Origin: JAMXLO01 sp046735215
Lineage (GTDB): Bacteria > Pseudomonadota > Alphaproteobacteria > Acetobacterales > Acetobacteraceae
Length of the DNA: 5,794 nt
Direction of reading: 5' to 3'
Assembly (NCBI GenBank): GCA_046735215.1
Contig: JBKPSV010000322.1
Location: 1 to 5,794 of the forward strand
The notes beneath the pieces were generated by a model, which did not search any database, was not told where the DNA came from, and saw only the letters and a program-made list of their open reading frames with translations. Positions within the stretch are counted from its first letter, which is position 1. Each line of letters starts with the position of its first letter. The position numbers and the translations under genes are program-made. Positions 5,631 through 5,794 of this stretch are shown here, one piece after another.

Positions 5631-5644
5631 TTGATCCGGATCAA
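5631..5644. promoter_or_regulatory. FNR/Anr/FixK-type binding site
   Basis: TTGATCCGGATCAA is a perfect 14-bp palindrome and a full match to the TTGAT-N4-ATCAA consensus. It lies between the divergent L,D-transpeptidase gene (start at 5577) and the gene starting at 5741. Its centre (5637.5) is about 60 nt from the L,D-transpeptidase start codon, consistent with class II activation from -41.5 and a leader of about 19 nt. It is about 103 nt from the 5741 start, where a more distant class I or repressing position is possible. Confidence 0.72.
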
Positions 5645-5740
5645 ACAAGGCCACCGGCGAGCTCGGTGTGGGTCGCTTGCGCATCGGCAGACACGCCCTA
5701 CCATGCGGTAAGCAACCCTGCTCCTCGGGAGGAACGCGGC

Positions 5741-5794
5741 ATGATCACGAAATTCGACAGCCTCTACGCGGGCCATGTCGATCTGGACAACATC
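5741..5794 (+). CDS. Probable luciferase-like flavin monooxygenase, N-terminal 18 codons only
   Basis: The ATG at 5741 is preceded by a strong GGAGG (5728-5732) with 8-nt spacing, and the frame stays open to the window edge. The 18 visible residues begin MITKFDSLYAGHVDLDNI. This resembles the N-terminus of a group of LLM-class flavin-dependent oxidoreductases that start 'MxTKFDSLxAGHVDxDNV' and are found near aromatic-degradation genes. The resemblance is from memory of the family and covers only this short stretch. A weak promoter could be TTGCGC (5677-5682) with TACCAT (5699-5704), spacer 16 nt. An FNR-type box lies about 100 nt upstream. If correct, the window holds three LLM-type genes or remnants. 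Confidence 0.6.
   Translation, partial: MITKFDSLYAGHVDLDNI

Overview
The window looks like accessory chromosomal sequence from a high-GC proteobacterium, most likely an alphaproteobacterium. The grounds are GC-rich coding with strong third-position GC bias, good AGGAGG-type ribosome binding sites, two FNR/Anr-type boxes (TTGAT-N4-ATCAA) and the mix of gene families. It reads as part of a catabolic island of oxidoreductases, with a cell-envelope gene embedded in it. I see no RNA genes, CRISPR arrays or insertion sequences. No gene-free stretch exceeds 300 bases.

Left part (1-977, + strand): the C-terminal half of a protein of the 4,5-dihydroxyphthalate decarboxylase / substrate-binding-like family is followed, through an ATGA overlap, by a GNAT acetyltransferase. 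That gene is broken by an apparent one-base deletion near 575/576.

Middle (974-4424, - strand): read in the direction of transcription there is an SDR dehydrogenase, a VOC/glyoxalase-fold protein, a two-domain GNAT acetyltransferase, and a luciferase-like flavin monooxygenase (LLM) interrupted by an in-frame TAA at codon 85. Directly after it comes a short C-terminal remnant of a second LLM-type protein. SDR, VOC, GNAT and LLM are spaced 54-147 nt apart and could be one operon. The enzyme set suits oxidative breakdown of an organic, possibly aromatic, substrate, but the substrate cannot be read from the sequence. The three damaged genes all lie between 508 and 2193. Everything to the right appears intact.

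Right part (4442-5794): a predicted 68-aa single-pass membrane protein (+) and an L,D-transpeptidase lipoprotein (-) converge with 11 nt between their stop codons. Each has a perfect 14-bp FNR-type box centred 60-66 nt upstream of its start codon. The window ends 18 codons into another gene (+) whose N-terminus resembles a further LLM family.

The most interesting hypothesis is that an oxygen-sensing FNR/Anr/FixK-type regulator acts at both boxes. It could switch on the convergent envelope pair under low oxygen. The same boxes also sit in front of the oxygen-dependent monooxygenase genes on the other side of each intergenic region (the SDR-led operon and the 5741 gene).
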